In this document: one piece after another, positions 1 through 17,796 of the stretch
Layout: each line of letters opens with the position of its first letter
Position numbering within the stretch: the first letter of the stretch is position 1
Assembly: GCF_021556435.1 (NCBI RefSeq)
Contig: NZ_JAKGCU010000005.1
Coordinates: 1 to 64,000 of the forward strand
DNA length: 64,000 nt
Direction: 5' to 3'
Source of the DNA: Gordonia tangerina
Lineage (GTDB): Bacteria; Actinomycetota; Actinomycetes; Mycobacteriales; Mycobacteriaceae
The notes under the pieces: model-generated
What the model was told of the DNA's origin: nothing
What the model saw: only the letters and a program-made list of their open reading frames with translations
The model's database searches: none
Translations under genes and position numbers: made by a program

Positions 1-118
1 ACGTGTTACTCACCCGTTCGCCACTCGAGCACCCAGCAAGCTGGGCCTTTCCGTTCGACTTGCATGTGTTAAGCACGCCGCCAGCGTTCGTCCTGAGCCA
101 GGATCAAACTCTCCATGA
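1..118 (-). rRNA. rrs: 16S ribosomal RNA, 5' end only (cut by window edge)
   Basis: On the minus strand this stretch contains the classic 16S 5' conserved sequence AGAGTTTGATCCTGGCTCAG, followed by the universally conserved GACGAACGCTGGCGGCGTGC. Only about the first 118 nucleotides lie in the window; the gene continues off the left edge. The exact mature 5' end is not resolvable by eye, but is near position 113-118. The gene lies directly downstream of tyrS on the same strand, the position of rrnB in fast-growing mycobacteria. Confidence 0.97.
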
Positions 119-280
119 AAAAACACTGAAACCAAAAAGTTTCAACACAATCAGGAAAGCAAAACCTGACAAAAACAATCCAAAAAACTGGCAAAAAACT
201 CCACAGACATCCCACACACGAGGAGTGCAGGACATCCACAAAACCAATGCCACCAAAAAAATGGCATCAGACAATCCATC

Positions 281-310
281 AACACACTATCGAGTTCTCA
301 AAGAACACAC
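281..310 (-). promoter_or_regulatory. rrn leader antitermination motif (box A-like block)
   Basis: The minus strand reads GTTCTTTGAGAACT followed by CGATAGTGTGTT. The first part is an inverted repeat (GTTCT/AGAAC). This composite is a hallmark of actinobacterial rRNA leaders and is interpreted as the Nus-factor antitermination region. The assignment rests on recognising the motif. Confidence 0.7.
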
Positions 311-396
311 ACCCGCTGATACGTCCCCTACTAAGAGGCGTTCATCTGCGAGCTGATGTTCAGAAGTGTTACTCTCGTCTCCGAGGCAACTCTTCT

Positions 397-425
397 AGCC
401 TACCCGGTCGGATTCCGGTGCGCAA
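397..425 (-). promoter_or_regulatory. rRNA operon promoter P2
   Basis: On the minus strand TTGCGC (425-420) and TAGGCT (402-397) are separated by 17 bases, giving a predicted start near 390. It lies about 150 bases downstream of P1 and upstream of the antitermination block, the usual tandem-promoter layout of a strong rRNA operon. Confidence 0.6.
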
Positions 426-545
426 GTCTTTGCGTCCCGGACCCCTGGCCGGCTCCGCAATATTCCGAAACGGCTAGGTTCGGACACTCTGCTTCTGCCC
501 GGTTCCTGTCGGCTCCGGGAAGTTGCTCTCTGCGGTGCGTCGATT

Positions 546-574
546 AAGTTACACAGACGAGAACAACGCGTCAA
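546..574 (-). promoter_or_regulatory. rRNA operon promoter P1
   Basis: On the minus strand TTGACG (574-569) and TAACTT (551-546) are separated by exactly 17 bases. This is a near-ideal sigma-A-type promoter starting transcription near 539. It sits 10 bases after the tyrS stop codon, so rRNA synthesis is not dependent on tyrS read-through. Confidence 0.75.
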
Positions 575-583
575 ATCGCCTGG

Positions 584-1879
584 TCAGAGGACTACGCGTG
601 CTCCAGCGAAACTCTTCTTGCCTCGGCGGATCACCAACCAGCGACCGTGTAGTAAATCGCCTGCCTCCGGCCGCCAATCCGCGTCGCTCATCTTCACATT
701 GTTGACGTATGCGCCGCCTTCACCGATCGCACGGCGCGCCGCCTTGTTGCTCTCGGACAAACCCGTGTCGACGAGCAGCTCCACCAGTGTGGGGCTCGTT
801 CCCGCGTAATCGGCGACCGTGGTCTCACCCACGGCCGCGGCGAGCGTGCCCTCATCGAGATCAGCCAATTCAGCCCTACCGAACAGAGCCTGACTGGCCA
901 ATTCGGCGGCGGCGGTATGCGCGGCGCCGTGGATCAGCGTGGTCATCTCCGCGGCCAGACGCTTTTGCGCGAGCCGGAGGTGCGGCGTTTCCTCGGTAGC
1001 CCGCGCGAGGTCGTCGATCTCGTCTCGTCCGAGGAAGGTGAACCACCGCAGGTACCGCACCACGTCGGCGTCTGCGGTGTTCACGAAGTACTGATACCAG
1101 GCATATGGGCTGGTCAGCTCCGGGTCCAGCCACAGGCTGCCGCCGCCGGTGGACTTCCCGAACTTCTTGCCGTCCGACGACGTGACGAGTGGCACCGTCA
1201 TCCCGTGCAGTGACGTCGCGTCCAGTCGGCGCGCGAGATCGACACCGCCGACGATGTTTCCCCATTGATCGGAACCACCGACCTGGAGTACACATCCGTG
1301 CCTGCGGTTGAGTTCCACGAAGTCATTGGACTGCAGCAGCAGGTAGCTGAACTCGGCGTAGCTCATTCCGTCCGACTCAAGCCGGCGCTTGACGGTGTCG
1401 CGAGCCAGCATCACATTGACGGAGAAGTGCTTGCCCAGGTCCCGGAGGAACTCGACGGCACTGAGCTGTTGAGTCCAGTCGAGGTTGTTGACCACCAATG
1501 CGCCGGTGGGCGAGTCGTCAATGCTCACGAACCGGCGCAGCTGTCCGCCGATCCGGTCGGCCCAGTCGGCCACGGTGTCAGGTGCGTTCATCGCGCGTTC
1601 GCCGACATCGCGTGGGTCACCGATGAGTCCGGTCGCGCCACCGGCCAGCACGATCGGTCGATGCCCCGCCTCCTGGAACCGGCGCAGCGTGAGCAGTGGG
1701 ACGAGGTGTCCGGCGTGCAGGCTCGATGCCGTCGGGTCGAATCCGGCATACAGGGTGATCGGTCCGCGCGCGATCTCAGCGCGGAGATCGTCGAGGTCGG
1801 TCGACTGCGCGATCAGGCCACGCCACTCGAGTTCGGAGAGGATGTCGGTCGTCGGCCGGTCAGACGTCTCGGTACTCAC
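584..1879 (-). CDS. tyrS: Tyrosine--tRNA ligase
   Basis: Class I tyrosyl-tRNA synthetase charging tRNA-Tyr in the cytosol. The 431 residues match bacterial TyrRS length. The HIGH-type signature appears as HAGHL near residue 56, with ATP/Tyr pocket segments [16 protein letters not shown] upstream. The KMSKS loop is KKFGKS in the middle. The C-terminus carries an S4-like RNA-binding domain ([17 protein letters not shown]). The start is GTG, preceded by a weak AGGA. It is probably co-transcribed with the Trm112-like gene 49 bases upstream and the large bifunctional gene before that. The rRNA operon begins immediately after its stop codon. No T-box-like leader is visible. Identification is secure. 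Confidence 0.97.
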   Translation of the reverse strand: MSTETSDRPTTDILSELEWRGLIAQSTDLDDLRAEIARGPITLYAGFDPTASSLHAGHLVPLLTLRRFQEAGHRPIVLAGGATGLIGDPRDVGERAMNAPDTVADWADRIGGQLRRFVSIDDSPTGALVVNNLDWTQQLSAVEFLRDLGKHFSVNVMLARDTVKRRLESDGMSYAEFSYLLLQSNDFVELNRRHGCVLQVGGSDQWGNIVGGVDLARRLDATSLHGMTVPLVTSSDGKKFGKSTGGGSLWLDPELTSPYAWYQYFVNTADADVVRYLRWFTFLGRDEIDDLARATEETPHLRLAQKRLAAEMTTLIHGAAHTAAAELASQALFGRAELADLDEGTLAAAVGETTVADYAGTSPTLVELLVDTGLSESNKAARRAIGEGGAYVNNVKMSDADWRPEAGDLLHGRWLVIRRGKKSFAGARVVL

Positions 1880-1928
1880 GACTCGATCCTGTCACCTGGG
1901 CGGTCCGTCGCGATCACCTACCCACAGG

Positions 1929-2156
1929 TCAGACAGACCCGGATGCGTCGCCGGTGATCCGGGCGTGTTCGTCGTCGGCCACGGCACGCGCCTCGTCGGC
2001 GAGCATGACCGGGATGCCGTCGGAATCGATCCGGTAGGCCACCCGCAGCCGTGGGTTGTACAACTCATCGCCGGCATCGAGCAGCGGACCACGATCCTGC
2101 GGGCACACCAGCCGCTCCCGCGTGATCGGATCGATGGATTCGGCTCGTGTCGCCAT
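1929..2156 (-). CDS. Trm112-like zinc-ribbon small protein
   Basis: A 75-residue protein with the pattern LVCPQDRGPL then NPRLRVAYRI and DGIPVMLADEA, which is the Trm112/YcaR family (UPF0434) signature. In other lineages such proteins activate methyltransferases or act as small zinc-ribbon partners. Here only one CxxC-like half is visible, so metal binding may be incomplete. It starts at ATG with GGGGAC upstream, 66 bases after the bifunctional gene and 49 before tyrS. The same neighbour set occurs in mycobacteria (Rv1683-Rv1684...tyrS). The molecular partner is unknown. Confidence 0.85.
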   Translation of the reverse strand: MATRAESIDPITRERLVCPQDRGPLLDAGDELYNPRLRVAYRIDSDGIPVMLADEARAVADDEHARITGDASGSV

Positions 2157-2222
2157 GTCCGCGCAGTCCCCTCGTCGTTCACCGTGTACTAGGGCTTCAC
2201 TCTATCGCCCGCCGCGCTGACC

Positions 2223-5200
2223 TCAGTGATCACTGGCAGCCGGGGCGTTGCCACCGGCGCCGGCTTGTACCGACCACCCCATCGTCGCCGCCGCCGACCG
2301 CGTGTACCTGCGATAACGCCCCTCGCTGTCCCGGTACCACACCTTCGAGCCCGGTCGCGGTAGACCGCGTTGCGCGAAGCCGGACGACAGTGGGCGGTAG
2401 GCGTCGGAGACGGGAATCTCATCGACCAGGTGGATCAGATGGGGACGCTGTTCGGCGACGAATTCGCCGAGGGCAATGCGCAATTGGGTCACGGTCAAGG
2501 ATTCCGCCGGGTGATCTGCGCGTAGCGTCAACGCGGCTACCGCCACTTGCCGGCCCGGCGCACCGACTCCATAGGCAACCGCTTGATCGACCGGTTCCAT
2601 TTGCGACAGGATCGCCTCGATCGGCGGGATGAACACCGGGCCGTCGGAGGTTCGGATGATGTTGTCCAGCGACCCCAGGAACCACAGATCGTCATCGACG
2701 TCGCGGACGAACAGATGTCCGGAAACCTCCCACCGGTCCTGAGGGGTGAAGACGTCGCGTAGCACTGTCGCCGAAGTGTCGAATCGATGCCGGGCGCGGG
2801 CCAGAAGCAGCCCAGGCTCGCCCACCGCAGCCTTGCGGACGAAACCATGGTCATCGATCACGAGCCGATCGGCGGCGAGGTCATAGGCCGCCACCTCCAG
2901 CGGGTTCGTCTCCGGCAGCGGACGCCCCATCGACCCGACCTTGTTCGCGGACACGTTGGCGAGAATCGCCGAGCCGTCCGCGGTGGCGAAGAACTCCAGC
3001 ACGCGTGCGCGGGGGAAATGCTCCATGACGTCGTCCCACAGTCCCACCGGCATTCCCGAACCCATGAACAGCCGGATCGGGTTGTGCTGGTTGATGCGGA
3101 ACCCTTCGGCGCGCACGATCTCCCGCATCATCGTCCACGTGTAGGAGACCACGGTGATCCCGTAGCGGTTGACCTCGGCGGTGAAGGTGTCAGGATCTAT
3201 TCCGTTGGACAGCGCGATCCGTGACCGCCCCACCACGGTGGCGCCGAGCGTGGTGAGCAGGCCGGATGCGTGATGTAGCGGCGGCAGGCAGTACACGGTG
3301 TCACGATCGGTGAGACCCGCCGCCGATGCCGCTCCGAATGCCGACTGCGCGAACCGATGGTTGGTCACCGGCCACGGAGCCAACTGACCCGCGCTGCGGG
3401 TGAACAGGATGAACGCGAGGTCACCGGCCAGACCGGGGTCCGGTCGATACCACGTGGGCATCACCACTTCGGCGGGATCGATCTGTTCCATGTCGATCAC
3501 CGATGTGCCGTCCGCCTCGGAGATCGACCGCGACCCGCCACTGCCGCCACCGAGCACCAACACCCGGTCGCACACACCGGACGCCTCCGACAGATGTCCT
3601 GGGTCGGTGACCACGACCGAAGCGTCGGCCAGCCGCAGCATCTCCCGCATGTCGCCATCGGCGGCGAGCATGACGGCGACCGCGCCGAGTCGTGACAAGG
3701 CCGCCACCACCACCAGCGCACTGGGGCGCGTCTCCATCAGCACGCCGATGTGCTGGCCCGGCCGCACCCCGCAAGACACGAGGCCGGCGACCACGTTGTC
3801 GATTCGCGTGTTGACGTCCGCATGGGAAAGCACACGGTTCTCGAACAGGAACAGTTCCTGCTCGGGTGCACGCTTGCAGTTCTCCGACATCAACTTTCCG
3901 AGCGAGATCCGGGTACCCGACTGGATCTGGCCGAGCCGGAACAGGCGCGGCACGGTGCGCACCGATTCCTGTGCCACTGCCCGCGTGGTGCGCTGCAGCG
4001 AGTTGGCCATCACCAGCAGTTCGCGCGAGACGCCACCGCCGGCGTCTGCCAGTGAGCCGAGCCCGTGGGTGATCCGCGACGACAGGCTCACGCCCGAGCC
4101 GTGCGGATCATCGTCGTCGGTCATGTCCTCGACGAGCGGCGGACGTTCGCCGAGTCCGGCTTGCCACAACACCCAGTCCGAGGTGGTCGGCCAGGTATGT
4201 GCCCCTGCGGTACTACCCACCACCAAACCGAAATGTCCGACCGGTACGCGGGACTCGAAGACGGCGGCAGCCGGTGCCGCGCGGCGTATTCCACGTACCG
4301 CCTGAGGCTGACCGATGTCGTCGGCCTCACCTACGAAAGCCAGTACCGGGCAAGTGATCTCGGTGAGTGAAACCAGGTCTCCATTGATCACGAACCCACC
4401 CGACATCATCCGGTTGTGCACCACGAACTGCCGGAGTAGTTCCGCGACCGCCGGGCCCGACCACGCGACCCACCCCTCGGCCTCGATGAAGCGCCGCTGG
4501 TCCTCCCGCGGCAGCAACGCGTCCCGGTTGTGTAGTTTGCGCAGGAAGTCGATCCGGCTGCGCGCGGTCTTCACCGGGTCGACCAGCTGGAATCCGGCTC
4601 GAGCCATCCAGCCGGGTACCCACAGACGGTTGAACACCTTGTCGGCGAGGATCTCGGCACTCGGGACCACCAGGGCCGGCGGCAGCCCGAGCGGCAGCGC
4701 CGCGAGCACATCGACCGGACTACCGAAGGTGATCAGGCTCGCGATGCCCGTGGACTGGCGATACGCCGCGGTCTGATACGCGAACATGCCACCTTGCGAG
4801 TAACCCGCGAGATGGACGTCTTTCCCACTGGACTCGATGATCAGGTCGATGGCACGGCTCACGGCCACGATGTGGTCGGCGAGGGTCCGCTCCATGCCGC
4901 CCTCTTCGGAGTCCGGTGAGCCGAAGTCGATCACGAACGGGGTGATCCCCGCCCGATGCAGCACCGAGACCGCACCATTGTGTTCGGTCACGTCATAAAC
5001 GTTGGCCGACACCATCATCGGCGGGACGAGCAGAATCTGCGGTCCGGTGCTGGGGGTGTCCGGGAAATACCGGCGGAGCCGGAACATCTTCGATGTCTCC
5101 ACCACGTTGAACGGCGCCGGCTCGGTTCCGGTGTCGAGTCCGCCGAAACGCAGCACCTCGAGGCCGTTCTGCGCGGTGGCGAGAACCCGGTCCACCGCGG

Positions 5201-5234
5201 CGCCGACGTCGGGCAATGCGGGTAGGCCCACCAT
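2223..5234 (-). CDS. Bifunctional alpha/beta-hydrolase - acyl-CoA synthetase-like fusion (Rv1683-like)
   Basis: A 1003-residue two-domain protein. Residues about 50-370 form a PHA-synthase/lipase-like alpha/beta hydrolase with nucleophile elbow GYSQGG (Ser near 146). Residues about 450-1003 are an AMP-forming acyl-CoA synthetase/ligase (ANL) domain. The length and domain order match M. tuberculosis Rv1683, described as a lipid-droplet-associated bifunctional lipase/acyl-CoA synthase. Several ANL core motifs are degenerate: the P-loop region reads FTRSAGQLAPWP rather than TSGTTGxPK, the adenine-binding motif is FFATADGSA, and no clear C-terminal GK lysine is seen. Adenylation activity is therefore doubtful. 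The start is ATG with a strong GGGAGGGG upstream. It leads the operon with the Trm112-like gene and tyrS. A role in storage-lipid (TAG/wax) turnover is an inference. Confidence 0.85.
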   Translation of the reverse strand: MVGLPALPDVGAAVDRVLATAQNGLEVLRFGGLDTGTEPAPFNVVETSKMFRLRRYFPDTPSTGPQILLVPPMMVSANVYDVTEHNGAVSVLHRAGITPFVIDFGSPDSEEGGMERTLADHIVAVSRAIDLIIESSGKDVHLAGYSQGGMFAYQTAAYRQSTGIASLITFGSPVDVLAALPLGLPPALVVPSAEILADKVFNRLWVPGWMARAGFQLVDPVKTARSRIDFLRKLHNRDALLPREDQRRFIEAEGWVAWSGPAVAELLRQFVVHNRMMSGGFVINGDLVSLTEITCPVLAFVGEADDIGQPQAVRGIRRAAPAAAVFESRVPVGHFGLVVGSTAGAHTWPTTSDWVLWQAGLGERPPLVEDMTDDDDPHGSGVSLSSRITHGLGSLADAGGGVSRELLVMANSLQRTTRAVAQESVRTVPRLFRLGQIQSGTRISLGKLMSENCKRAPEQELFLFENRVLSHADVNTRIDNVVAGLVSCGVRPGQHIGVLMETRPSALVVVAALSRLGAVAVMLAADGDMREMLRLADASVVVTDPGHLSEASGVCDRVLVLGGGSGGSRSISEADGTSVIDMEQIDPAEVVMPTWYRPDPGLAGDLAFILFTRSAGQLAPWPVTNHRFAQSAFGAASAAGLTDRDTVYCLPPLHHASGLLTTLGATVVGRSRIALSNGIDPDTFTAEVNRYGITVVSYTWTMMREIVRAEGFRINQHNPIRLFMGSGMPVGLWDDVMEHFPRARVLEFFATADGSAILANVSANKVGSMGRPLPETNPLEVAAYDLAADRLVIDDHGFVRKAAVGEPGLLLARARHRFDTSATVLRDVFTPQDRWEVSGHLFVRDVDDDLWFLGSLDNIIRTSDGPVFIPPIEAILSQMEPVDQAVAYGVGAPGRQVAVAALTLRADHPAESLTVTQLRIALGEFVAEQRPHLIHLVDEIPVSDAYRPLSSGFAQRGLPRPGSKVWYRDSEGRYRRYTRSAAATMGWSVQAGAGGNAPAASDH

Positions 5235-5314
5235 GACGTCGTTCCCCTCCCGTAGTCGTTCACGTGATGCACGTCACTGTACCGACCTCCCCGCGGGCGG
5301 CGTCATCAGCGTAC

Positions 5315-7953
<2,639 letters not shown>

Positions 7954-8085
7954 GTGTTTGTCTCCTCTGTGTGCTGCGCGCCGGCGCGGGCGTCCTCCCG
8001 CTCGTGGCGCGTTGTGAGTTGATTGTTCTCTTGTGGGCTGTGGCGCGTGGCCACTATCTGAAGCTGTCCGGAACGGGCCGCGTGG

Positions 8086-10737
<2,652 letters not shown>

Positions 10738-10741
<4 letters not shown>

Positions 10742-11636
10742 GCGAGTTCCCCCTCGTTGTCGGCGGTCACGGTGGTGCCGGTCGAGCTCTCGGTCAGGAG
10801 TTGGGCGATCACCGAATGCGGTACGCGCCCGTCGATCACGTGGGCCGCCCGCACCCCTCCGGTGACGGCTCGCAGGCAGGCCTCCATCTTCGGCACCATT
10901 CCAGCGTCGAGTGATCCCAGCAGCGCCGCGAGGCGGTCGGTGCCGATCTGCGCGACCAGCGACGTACGGTCTGGCCAGTCGGTGTAAAGGCCCTCGATGT
11001 CGGTCAGCACCACCAGCCGCGACGCGCCTAGCGCCTCCGCGAGCGCACCCGCGGCGGTGTCGGCGTTGATGTTGTGCACCACTCCGTCACGATCCGGGGC
11101 GATGGTGGACACCACCGGAATCCGGCCGGCGGCCACGAGATCGAGCACCGCCGAGGTGTTGACCGAGGTGATGTCGCCGACGAGACCGATGTCGGTCGCG
11201 ACACCATCCACCCGCACGGTTCGCCGGGTCGCGGTGAACAAGTGCGCGTCCTCGCCGGTGATACCGACCGCGTACGGGCCATGCGAGTTGATCAGGCCGA
11301 CGAGTTCACGTCCGACCTGTCCGAACAACACCATCCGGGCGACGTCCATCACCTCGGGAGTGGTGACGCGGAACCCGCCGCGGAACTCACCCTCGAGGCC
11401 GAGTCGCTTGAGCATCGCCGAGATCTGCGGTCCCCCGCCATGCACCACGACAGGATGAATTCCGCAGGCGCGCAACAACACCATGTCCGCGGCAAAGGCA
11501 CATTTGAGGTCGTCGTCGACCATCGCGTTGCCGCCGTACTTGACCACCACGGTCGCACCGTGGAGTGACTGCAGTGCCGGCAACGACTCGGCGAGCACCA
11601 TCGCCTTGTCGAGAGCGCTCAGCTCTGATTTCCCGC

Positions 11637-11640
<4 letters not shown>
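10738..11640 (-). CDS. argB: Acetylglutamate kinase
   Basis: Amino-acid-kinase-fold enzyme phosphorylating N-acetylglutamate. Visible motifs are [12 protein letters not shown] (catalytic Lys, glycine-rich loop), [16 protein letters not shown], and the C-terminal [16 protein letters not shown] segment found in arginine-inhibitable forms. The 300 residues are usual. It overlaps argJ at its start and argD at its end by about four bases each. It is probably the feedback-controlled step. Confidence 0.96.
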
Positions 11641-13992
<2,352 letters not shown>

Positions 13993-13994
<2 letters not shown>

Positions 13995-14068
13995 AGCAGA
14001 AAGGGCCAGCCCACTTCACTCACAGTCACACCACCAGCAAAAAGGGGCAGCCCACTCCAGTCACGATC
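13993..14068. repeat. Two-copy imperfect tandem repeat, period 41
   Basis: Two ~35-base copies start at 13993 and 14034. Both read CCAGCA, then a purine run, then GGGCCAGCCCACT or GGGGCAGCCCACT, ending near TCACAGTCAC or TCACGATCAC. Together with the adjacent palindromic repeat they fill the pheT-argC gap, which contains no gene. Confidence 0.6.
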
Positions 14069-14096
14069 ACGTCACGAGCAGATGGGCAGGTCTGCG

Positions 14097-16568
14097 TCAG
14101 CGCATACGCGCGCCGACCTGTGCACCTGCATGGGCGACGGCGGCGAGTTTCGCCTCGTTGGCCTCGTCTTCGGTCAGCGTGCGGTCGGCGGCGCGGAAAC
14201 GCAGCGCGAACGTGAGCGATTTGCTGCCCGTACCCACCTGTTCGCCCGTGAACACGTCGAACAAGTCGATCGCCTCGAGCAGCTCTCCGGCGCCGTCGCG
14301 CAACGCGGCCTGTACGTCGGCGGCGGCAACGGTGTCGTCGACCACCACCGCCACGTCCTGCAGGACGGCCGGGAATGGTGACACCTGCGGGGCGGGCAGC
14401 TGTTCGACGATGGGCACCGCATCGAGATCGATCTCCACCGCGCACAACCGCTTGGGTAGGCCCGCACGTTCCAGCACCGCCGGATGCAGTTCACCGGCAA
14501 ATCCTACGGTTGTGCCGTCAACGCTGATCCGTGCACACCGACCCGGATGCCATGGACGACGCTCGGCCGAGGTCAGCTGTACCTCGACCCCGGCTGCGCG
14601 CGCAATCGTGCGGGCGGCCTCGAAGGCGTCGACATGGTCGGCCACTCGCCCGGGGCCCCATGGGCCGGCGGGATCGCGCAGTCCGGTGAGGGCGACCGCC
14701 ACATGTAAGGGCTGATGCGGTAGCGACGCGTCGAGAGCCGCGATATCGGATTCGGCGGGTCGTTGCGAGACATCAAGAGCGCCAACCGGCTCGACATTGT
14801 CGCCGGCGAAAACAACCTGCCCGATCGTGTACAGCGAGAGATCGCGCTGGCCGCGCGCGATGTTGCGTGCCGCCATTTCCAGCAGCCCCGGCAACAGTGT
14901 GGTGTTCAGTTCGGGGCGTTCGGATTCCAGCGGGTTGAGCACCGTGACGGTACGCCGGCGATCGTCGTCGGCCGGCAGATCCCAGACGTCGAACACCCCG
15001 GCCGGCATGAACGGATAAGGCAGGACCTCGACAAAACCGTCGAGCGCAAGCGTGCGCCCGACTGCGCGGCGCCGACGCTGCGGGGCGGTCAGGCCGGTGC
15101 CGGCCGGTGCGCGCGGCACCACAGCCGGGATGTCCTCGAGCCCTTCGAGCCGAAGGACCTCCTCGACGAGGTCCGCACGCTGGCGAAGATCCGGCCGCCA
15201 GGACGGCGGGGTCACCTCGAGGCGTTCGCCACCCTCGACCACGCATCCCACCTCCCGCAGCCGCACCGCAGTGGTGCCGGCGGGATAGGTCAGGCCCGCG
15301 GTCCGGTCGGGTTCGTCGGCGGGGATCGAGATCGCCGACGGTGTCGGCACAACCGCCCGCGCCTCACTCAACGGCGAGGTCACCGAACCGCCCGCGATGT
15401 CGACGATGAGCTGTGCCGCGCGATCCGACGCCGCCGCCGTGACCTCGGGGTCGACGGTGCGTTCGAAGCGCTTACTCGCCTCCGAGGTGAGTTTGTGGCG
15501 TTTACCGGTGCGGAAGACACGGACCGGATCGAAGGTGGCCGACTCCAGCAGGACCGTCGTGGTGGCGGCACCGACCTCGGTGGCTCCGCCGCCCATGACC
15601 CCGGCGAGCGCGACCGGACCGCTCTCGTCGGCGATCACCACGTCCTCGGTGTCGAGTACCCGATCGACACCGTCGAGAGTGGTGAGCTTCTCCCCCGGCT
15701 GCGCCGAGCGCACCGTGATGGTGCCGGTCAGCTTGTCGGCGTCGAACGCATGCAGCGGCTGGCCGAGCTCGATCATCACGTAGTTGGTGATGTCCACGAT
15801 CGCGGAGATCGGGCGGATACCGGCGACCATCAAGCGTTTCTGCATCCACCACGGCGACACCGCCGTCGCGTCGACACCGGAGATGACGCGCGCCGTGTAG
15901 CGGGTGGCCGACGAGTCGTCGTCGATGGCGACCGGCCAGGCGTCACCCGTCGCGTCCGAGGCGGTGGCGGCGAGCGCAGGATCGACGAACGGCACACCGA
16001 AGCTGCCGGCGAGTTCGCGACCCAGGCCGCGGATCGAGAATGCGTATCCGCGGTCGGGCGTGACGTTGACGTCGATGGCCGCGTCATCGAGGCCGAGCAC
16101 CTCACGGGCATCCGCACCCGGCTCGGCGGTGCCCGGCGCCAACACCAGGATTCCGCTGTGATCGTTGCCGATCCCGAGCTCGGAGACCGAGCAGATCATG
16201 CCATCGGAGATACGCCCATAGGTCTTGCGGGAGGCGATCTCGAAAGGACCGGGCAACACCACACCCGGCAGCGCCGCGACGATGAGATCACCTTCAGCGA
16301 AATTGCGTGCGCCGCAGACAATGCCACGGGGTTCGTCCTCCCCGACCGCCACCGTGCAGAACCGGATCGGCTTCTTGAACTCGGTGAGTTCCTCAATGGT
16401 CTCCACCCGACCGATCACCAGCGGGCCGGTGATCGTCGGGAATGCGTCGATGTCCTCGATCTCGAATCCGACCCGGACAAAGGCCTGGTCGATCTCGTCG
16501 GCGGTCGCCGACCATTGCGGATCGCCCTGCCGGAGGACCTCGGTGTACCAGGACTGTGGGGCACGCAC
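14097..16568 (-). CDS. pheT: Phenylalanine--tRNA ligase beta subunit
   Basis: Beta chain of the alpha2-beta2 PheRS. In order: an EMAP/OB-type tRNA-binding domain (about residues 40-150), B3/B4 editing domain, B5 domain, catalytic-like domain and a C-terminal ferredoxin-fold anticodon-binding domain (SPFPAVLQDVAVVVDDTV ... LTFALRFRAADRTLTEDE). I place the start at GTG 16568 (MRAPQSWYTE), matching the usual MRxPxSWL N-terminus. It has a GAAAG about 12 bases upstream; the earlier TTG at 16577 lies too close to that site. It follows pheS by 61 bases on the same strand. Confidence 0.96.
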   Translation of the reverse strand: MRAPQSWYTEVLRQGDPQWSATADEIDQAFVRVGFEIEDIDAFPTITGPLVIGRVETIEELTEFKKPIRFCTVAVGEDEPRGIVCGARNFAEGDLIVAALPGVVLPGPFEIASRKTYGRISDGMICSVSELGIGNDHSGILVLAPGTAEPGADAREVLGLDDAAIDVNVTPDRGYAFSIRGLGRELAGSFGVPFVDPALAATASDATGDAWPVAIDDDSSATRYTARVISGVDATAVSPWWMQKRLMVAGIRPISAIVDITNYVMIELGQPLHAFDADKLTGTITVRSAQPGEKLTTLDGVDRVLDTEDVVIADESGPVALAGVMGGGATEVGAATTTVLLESATFDPVRVFRTGKRHKLTSEASKRFERTVDPEVTAAASDRAAQLIVDIAGGSVTSPLSEARAVVPTPSAISIPADEPDRTAGLTYPAGTTAVRLREVGCVVEGGERLEVTPPSWRPDLRQRADLVEEVLRLEGLEDIPAVVPRAPAGTGLTAPQRRRRAVGRTLALDGFVEVLPYPFMPAGVFDVWDLPADDDRRRTVTVLNPLESERPELNTTLLPGLLEMAARNIARGQRDLSLYTIGQVVFAGDNVEPVGALDVSQRPAESDIAALDASLPHQPLHVAVALTGLRDPAGPWGPGRVADHVDAFEAARTIARAAGVEVQLTSAERRPWHPGRCARISVDGTTVGFAGELHPAVLERAGLPKRLCAVEIDLDAVPIVEQLPAPQVSPFPAVLQDVAVVVDDTVAAADVQAALRDGAGELLEAIDLFDVFTGEQVGTGSKSLTFALRFRAADRTLTEDEANEAKLAAVAHAGAQVGARMR

Positions 16569-16629
16569 GTCAACCAACTACTTTCATCGATCGGGTCTCG
16601 TGGGACGGATTTCCGGGCGGTGGCGTCGG

Positions 16630-17796
<1,167 letters not shown>

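Larger units (their letters stand above)
119..583 (-). other. rRNA operon leader (465 bases between tyrS and 16S)
   Basis: No protein gene is supportable here. Read on the minus strand it holds, in order, promoter P1, promoter P2, a box A-like antitermination block, then an AT-rich stretch before the mature 16S end. That AT-rich stretch contains three short hairpins: ATGCCA/TGGCAT around 247-266, TCAGG/CCTGA around 151-169 and GAAAC/GTTTC around 128-143. These are probably processing signals pairing with, or adjacent to, the pre-16S ends. The base composition is strikingly poorer in GC than the flanking genes. Confidence 0.8.

Noticed and set aside
1265..2192. Long plus-strand frames antisense to tyrS and the Trm112-like gene.
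   Set aside because: High-GC antisense shadows: wrong codon bias, no homology, and the minus-strand genes have intact motifs.
7954..8085. Possible arginine operator or attenuator between argR and argG.
   Set aside because: Only a GC-rich stretch and a good argG ribosome site are visible; no TGCAT pair or terminator-like stem with certainty.
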